DNA of 9,589 bases from JAZGER01 sp036480335 (lineage in GTDB: Bacteria; Pseudomonadota; Gammaproteobacteria; DSM-19610). Below the pieces are notes generated by a model. That model was given only the letters and a program-made list of their open reading frames with translations. It was not told where the DNA came from and did not search any database. Below are positions 6,747 to 9,589 of this stretch, in pieces. The first letter of the stretch is position 1, and each line of letters opens with the position of its first letter. The position numbers and the translations under genes are program-made. The stretch spans positions 1-9,589 of the forward strand of contig JAZGGH010000077.1 of assembly GCA_036480335.1 (NCBI GenBank), written 5' to 3'.

Positions 6747-8369
6747 TTACTCTAATAATTTAATTAACACTTCAATTTTCTTCGCATAATTTTTCCAACG
6801 ACCTGCCGAATTTTTATATATAGGCTTACGCACCTGATCATAGCTTGCAGTTGATATGGTGCGTTTACTTTCATAAAAACGAAAACATCCAGGCGCTGCA
6901 TAAAGACCACAAAAGTCCAGTAACCTGGCGATTTCCTCGTCCGGGTTATCCACCAGCTGCTCATAGGAAACATCGTAAATAGATATATCAAGCACTCGCT
7001 TCCAGTAATTCATTAGCTTTTGGTAACCGAGATAACAGTGCCCCATAGCTACGAGATCAAATGTATACGCATGCGCTGCCGAAAAATTTTGAAAATAACA
7101 TGATAGACAAGTATCAATAGAGCTCCTCTTACAATGAATAATTCTGGCCCCAGGGAAGAGCAACGAAATATACCCAAGATGCATGAAATTCTGTGGCATT
7201 TTATCGACAACATAGATTGCATCGTCATTTAGCTGATGAATTTGATTCAGGTAATCTTCCGCATAGCGATTCAGTTGTTGCGTAGTTAATCGGGTAATAT
7301 CTGGCTCATCCTCTGCAAGCGCCCTCACCAAACGGTCCAGGTAGGGTAATTCACCCGCAGCAAAAACCTTATTATGTCCAGATAAAATTTGCTCAACCAG
7401 ACTCGTTCCTGAACGCATCATCCCCACGATAAAAATTGGCCGGTGAGATTTACACTCTGAACGAGACGCAATTAACAAAGATTTTTTCTGAAATCTGTTG
7501 ACCAATACATCAATCAGATTTCTAAACGCTGGCACATCAAACTCAACGTCTTTTAGTCTATTTCCTTCCTGGAAATGCTGGAAAGCCTCCTCGAATTCCT
7601 CCGCTTTATCATGGATTTTTCCCAACATAAAATGGAGCTGTAGACGACCTTCTAAAGAAACAGATTTCATACTGAGCGCCTGGGAAAGCCTTCCTACGAC
7701 AACCTTGTAACCCTCAATGTCTGGCGCAATCCGCCCATAAGCCAAAGCTATCCATTCATTAAGTGGCGCGTCGTTGTTTAAGTAGGGTTTAATCACCTGG
7801 TAAGCTTTGCTCAATTCCCCCTGCTTTTCATAAACAGAAACCTCACCAAGGATCGCAGCGAAGAAATCGCACTGCAGCTCCTGCGCATTGCGATAAGCAT
7901 CTACCGCTTCATCGTAATCGCCTAACCATTCTCTCGCTGAACCAATCTTAAATTGAACATCTGCGTTAGCAGGTGCTTTTGACAACACATACTCAAAAGG
8001 CTTTAGCGCTTTTCTTGCATATCCCTGTTGTAACAATGCGCACCCCAAATGGTAATGCGCCTCTACATATTGCGGTGATATTACGATAGCCTGCTCACAA
8101 TATTTCACTGCCTGGCTATATTGATTCGATTGCCTACAGAGCACGCCTAATAAGCATAAAATTCCCGGATCCCTGTCACCCGTTTTGTAAATCTCCTCAC
8201 ATACACGCATCGCTTCATCAGGGCGACCCAAACTATAAAGCTGAGCAGCAAATTGTTTCCTCTCAACTAAATTATTTAACTTTTTACTCATACATATTCC
8301 AGAGTTACTGCTAACGTCTTCAGAACAAATCAAGGAGCGTAGCCGTTTAGCAGCTATCTCGTATTGCAT
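6747..8369 (-). CDS. TPR protein with TPST-like sulfotransferase domain
   Basis: A complete 540-residue protein with no signal peptide. Residues about 35-270 form TPR helix pairs (for example VEAHYHLGCALLQQG at 102-116 and EEFEEAFQHFQEGN at 257-270), likely for binding a protein partner or substrate. Residues 310-540 are a sulfotransferase domain of the Sulfotransfer_3 / tyrosylprotein sulfotransferase type. It has P-loop GMMRSGTSL at 316-324, Glu340 in AAGEL at the position of the TPST catalytic Glu, DKMPQNFMHLG at 389-399, 3'-phosphate Arg415/Ser423 eight apart, and a PIYKNSAGRW tail. All key residues are present, so it is probably active with PAPS. The start could be the ATG at 8369 (AGGT nine bases upstream) or the ATG at 8291, Met27 (GGAA upstream); the TPRs begin after both. 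It is a paralogue of the 2-586 fragment, in opposite orientation. It lies 129 bases downstream of the repeat protein on the same strand; co-transcription is possible but not shown. Confidence 0.93.
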   Translation of the reverse strand: MQYEIAAKRLRSLICSEDVSSNSGICMSKKLNNLVERKQFAAQLYSLGRPDEAMRVCEEIYKTGDRDPGILCLLGVLCRQSNQYSQAVKYCEQAIVISPQYVEAHYHLGCALLQQGYARKALKPFEYVLSKAPANADVQFKIGSAREWLGDYDEAVDAYRNAQELQCDFFAAILGEVSVYEKQGELSKAYQVIKPYLNNDAPLNEWIALAYGRIAPDIEGYKVVVGRLSQALSMKSVSLEGRLQLHFMLGKIHDKAEEFEEAFQHFQEGNRLKDVEFDVPAFRNLIDVLVNRFQKKSLLIASRSECKSHRPIFIVGMMRSGTSLVEQILSGHNKVFAAGELPYLDRLVRALAEDEPDITRLTTQQLNRYAEDYLNQIHQLNDDAIYVVDKMPQNFMHLGYISLLFPGARIIHCKRSSIDTCLSCYFQNFSAAHAYTFDLVAMGHCYLGYQKLMNYWKRVLDISIYDVSYEQLVDNPDEEIARLLDFCGLYAAPGCFRFYESKRTISTASYDQVRKPIYKNSAGRWKNYAKKIEVLIKLLE

Positions 8370-8498
8370 ACTAATCTACCTGGGATGGGGATCAAATCTC
8401 TCGGACGCCATTAATAATAACACCTCGACTTTATACCGCTGACAGATAGATTTTAACTATCTTGTGTCTTTACTTAGCGCAGACAGTCAACCCTAGAT

Positions 8499-9589
8499 CT
8501 ATCGATCAATTGCTAACCCTCGATAGGCCTGCACTCGACCTTTTGCATTAGGCTGCTCTAGTAAGGGGTACAGATATTCATCTGATCCATGCAAATCCAT
8601 GAGCACTCCCAGCGGACGCTGTTCACCTGGAAAGCCTGGTGGCAATAACGAATAACCCTGTGCTTTGGATGCTGCTTCATACGTATCGTTACCAGTTAAT
8701 TCTAACAACAAGCCGATACCAAATGGTTTTACCCCGGCGCCTTGTGATTCATGATTAGCGCGGTACACATCATCGCCCAACTCATCTACTAGAAAACCAA
8801 TACTACGGTCAACGCCAACACCCTGGCAATGCTCATGGCCTGTGTAGCGATCGTTACCTGACCAGTCTCCAAGAAATCCAGCACCTGCGTGTAAGGCTTC
8901 GCCTTGACAGTGTTCGTAAGCGAGAAATATATCATTCCCAGCAACATCTGTTAAAACACCCAAACCAAACCAGGTCGCAGCACCTTGTGCAAACATATCC
9001 GCCTGATACTTATCATCTCCTGCCAATTCAAGCAACACGCCGACCCCACCAGATATAACGGGCCGCATACCATACCCATAGCCCTGACACAGACTAAAAT
9101 AGTGGACACCACCATGACGTTGGTTCCGAGCAGCCACTCTATCAGGCACAACACTACCGCACTCGTAATAATCGTCGCCAGACCTGTCAACTTGTACGCC
9201 ATACCCCCCGGGACCACCAAATCCCTGTGATGCAAGTTCGGCAATATATCGATCATTACCTGCATCGTCCATCATGACGCCAAAACCATATTGCGCAGCG
9301 CCCTGGCCCATTGAGCCAGATTTGTACAGGTCATCACCAGCTCTATCCCAAAGCAATCCCGCACCAAATAAACCAGTACCTATGCCGTAATTTCTACCTA
9401 TATATTGATCATCCCCAGATAAATCCATCCAGATATCAAGACCAAACAGGCCCGCACCAGGCCCTGGAGTTTTGTCCCAACGCACCTGGTCATTCCCAGA
9501 TAGATCAATAATGACTGAAAGACTGCCTGGTGTGATAGTCGGGTTCATATTGTCATATACATCATTCCCACCGGTCTCGATGAGCAACA
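8499..9589 (-). CDS. repeat protein with G-[D/N]-D-x-Y units, C-terminal part
   Basis: The frame is open to the right edge. The TTG at 9587 is only the first possible start inside the window, so the N-terminus and any signal peptide are missing. The visible 362 residues are almost entirely a 26-27-residue repeat: Q-G-x-G, a hydrophobic G-[V/L]-L-x-D strand, then G-[D/N]-D-x-Y. Twelve cores occur, at residues 7, 31, 58, 84, 110, 137, 190, 217, 244, 271, 299 and 334; one double-length interval (137 to 190) carries an insertion around 148-170. I recall proteins with similar FSQGFG / GGDDxY repeats from environmental bacteria but know no established function. The acidic turns recall calcium-binding RTX repeats, yet the period (27, not 9) and the sequence differ. 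A repetitive beta-solenoid on the cell surface is the best guess. The C-terminus (QAYRGLAIDR) is non-repetitive. Confidence 0.85.
   Translation of the reverse strand, partial: LLIETGGNDVYDNMNPTITPGSLSVIIDLSGNDQVRWDKTPGPGAGLFGLDIWMDLSGDDQYIGRNYGIGTGLFGAGLLWDRAGDDLYKSGSMGQGAAQYGFGVMMDDAGNDRYIAELASQGFGGPGGYGVQVDRSGDDYYECGSVVPDRVAARNQRHGGVHYFSLCQGYGYGMRPVISGGVGVLLELAGDDKYQADMFAQGAATWFGLGVLTDVAGNDIFLAYEHCQGEALHAGAGFLGDWSGNDRYTGHEHCQGVGVDRSIGFLVDELGDDVYRANHESQGAGVKPFGIGLLLELTGNDTYEAASKAQGYSLLPPGFPGEQRPLGVLMDLHGSDEYLYPLLEQPNAKGRVQAYRGLAIDR
8580..9569 (-). repeat. twelve degenerate 26-27-residue protein repeats
   Basis: The coding repeat array inside the 8499-9589 gene, from the first to the last G-[D/N/S]-D core. 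Core spacings are 24, 27, 26, 26, 27, 53, 27, 27, 27, 28 and 35 residues. The DNA copies have diverged, so the array is old and kept by selection on the protein, not a recent tandem expansion. The Q-G pair occurs in eight of the units. Confidence 0.85.

Noticed and set aside
8430..8435. TATAAA on the - strand as a -10 element for the TPR-sulfotransferase gene
   Set aside because: There is no acceptable -35 at 16-18 bases; a TTGACT further upstream (8490-8485) is not correctly spaced from it.
8444..8462. AGATAG / CTATCT hairpin between the repeat protein and the TPR-sulfotransferase
   Set aside because: Weak AT-rich stem with no T-tract in the - direction; not enough to say that transcription stops between the two genes.
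8499..9589. RTX calcium-binding toxin or adhesin
   Set aside because: The repeats lack the nine-residue GGxGxDxUx pattern and have a 26-27-residue period, and the C-terminus has no RTX secretion-like tail that I can recognise.

Overview
The window looks like bacterial chromosomal DNA, dense in genes and medium to low in GC. Signs are a classical lipobox on one protein, Shine-Dalgarno-like sequences before some starts, and no introns. TPR-sulfotransferase fusions are common in marine or aquatic Gammaproteobacteria and in some other environmental bacteria. I lean towards an aquatic gammaproteobacterium, but the sequence does not prove this. There are no tRNA, rRNA, CRISPR or transposase genes.

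The dominant theme is sulfotransferases. Six sulfotransferase domains lie between 2 and 8369, in at least three subfamilies: (a) TPR plus tyrosylprotein-sulfotransferase-like enzymes, namely the 3' end of one gene at the left edge on the + strand and a complete paralogue at 6747-8369 on the - strand; (b) an unusual 662-residue protein at 713-2701 (-) with a TPR stretch and two consecutive sulfotransferase domains; (c) two + strand genes in the middle (4627-5681 and 5831-6625). One gene of group (c) has an internal frameshift and the other has no usable start codon in frame. Both defects are of the same sense (one base missing), so they are either real decay or base-calling errors.

Among these lie a predicted outer-membrane lipoprotein of unknown family (2922-3872, -) and a gap of about 750 bases (3873-4626). 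The gap holds a recurring TTGCCT motif upstream of the lipoprotein, short tandem repeats, an AT-rich palindrome and a possible fragment of a GT39-like membrane glycosyltransferase. A strong bidirectional hairpin terminator sits at 2879-2910.

The right edge (8499-9589, -) is the C-terminal part of a protein built from about twelve 26-27-residue repeats, each with a G-[D/N]-D-x-Y core and usually a Q-G pair. It lies directly upstream of, and in the same direction as, the intact TPR-sulfotransferase.

Taken together this is probably an accessory region for sulfating surface or secreted molecules (polysaccharide or protein). No PAPS-synthesis genes are visible, so the sulfate donor would have to be made elsewhere. 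The most speculative idea is that the acid-flanked tyrosines of the repeat protein are substrates of the neighbouring TPST-like enzyme.
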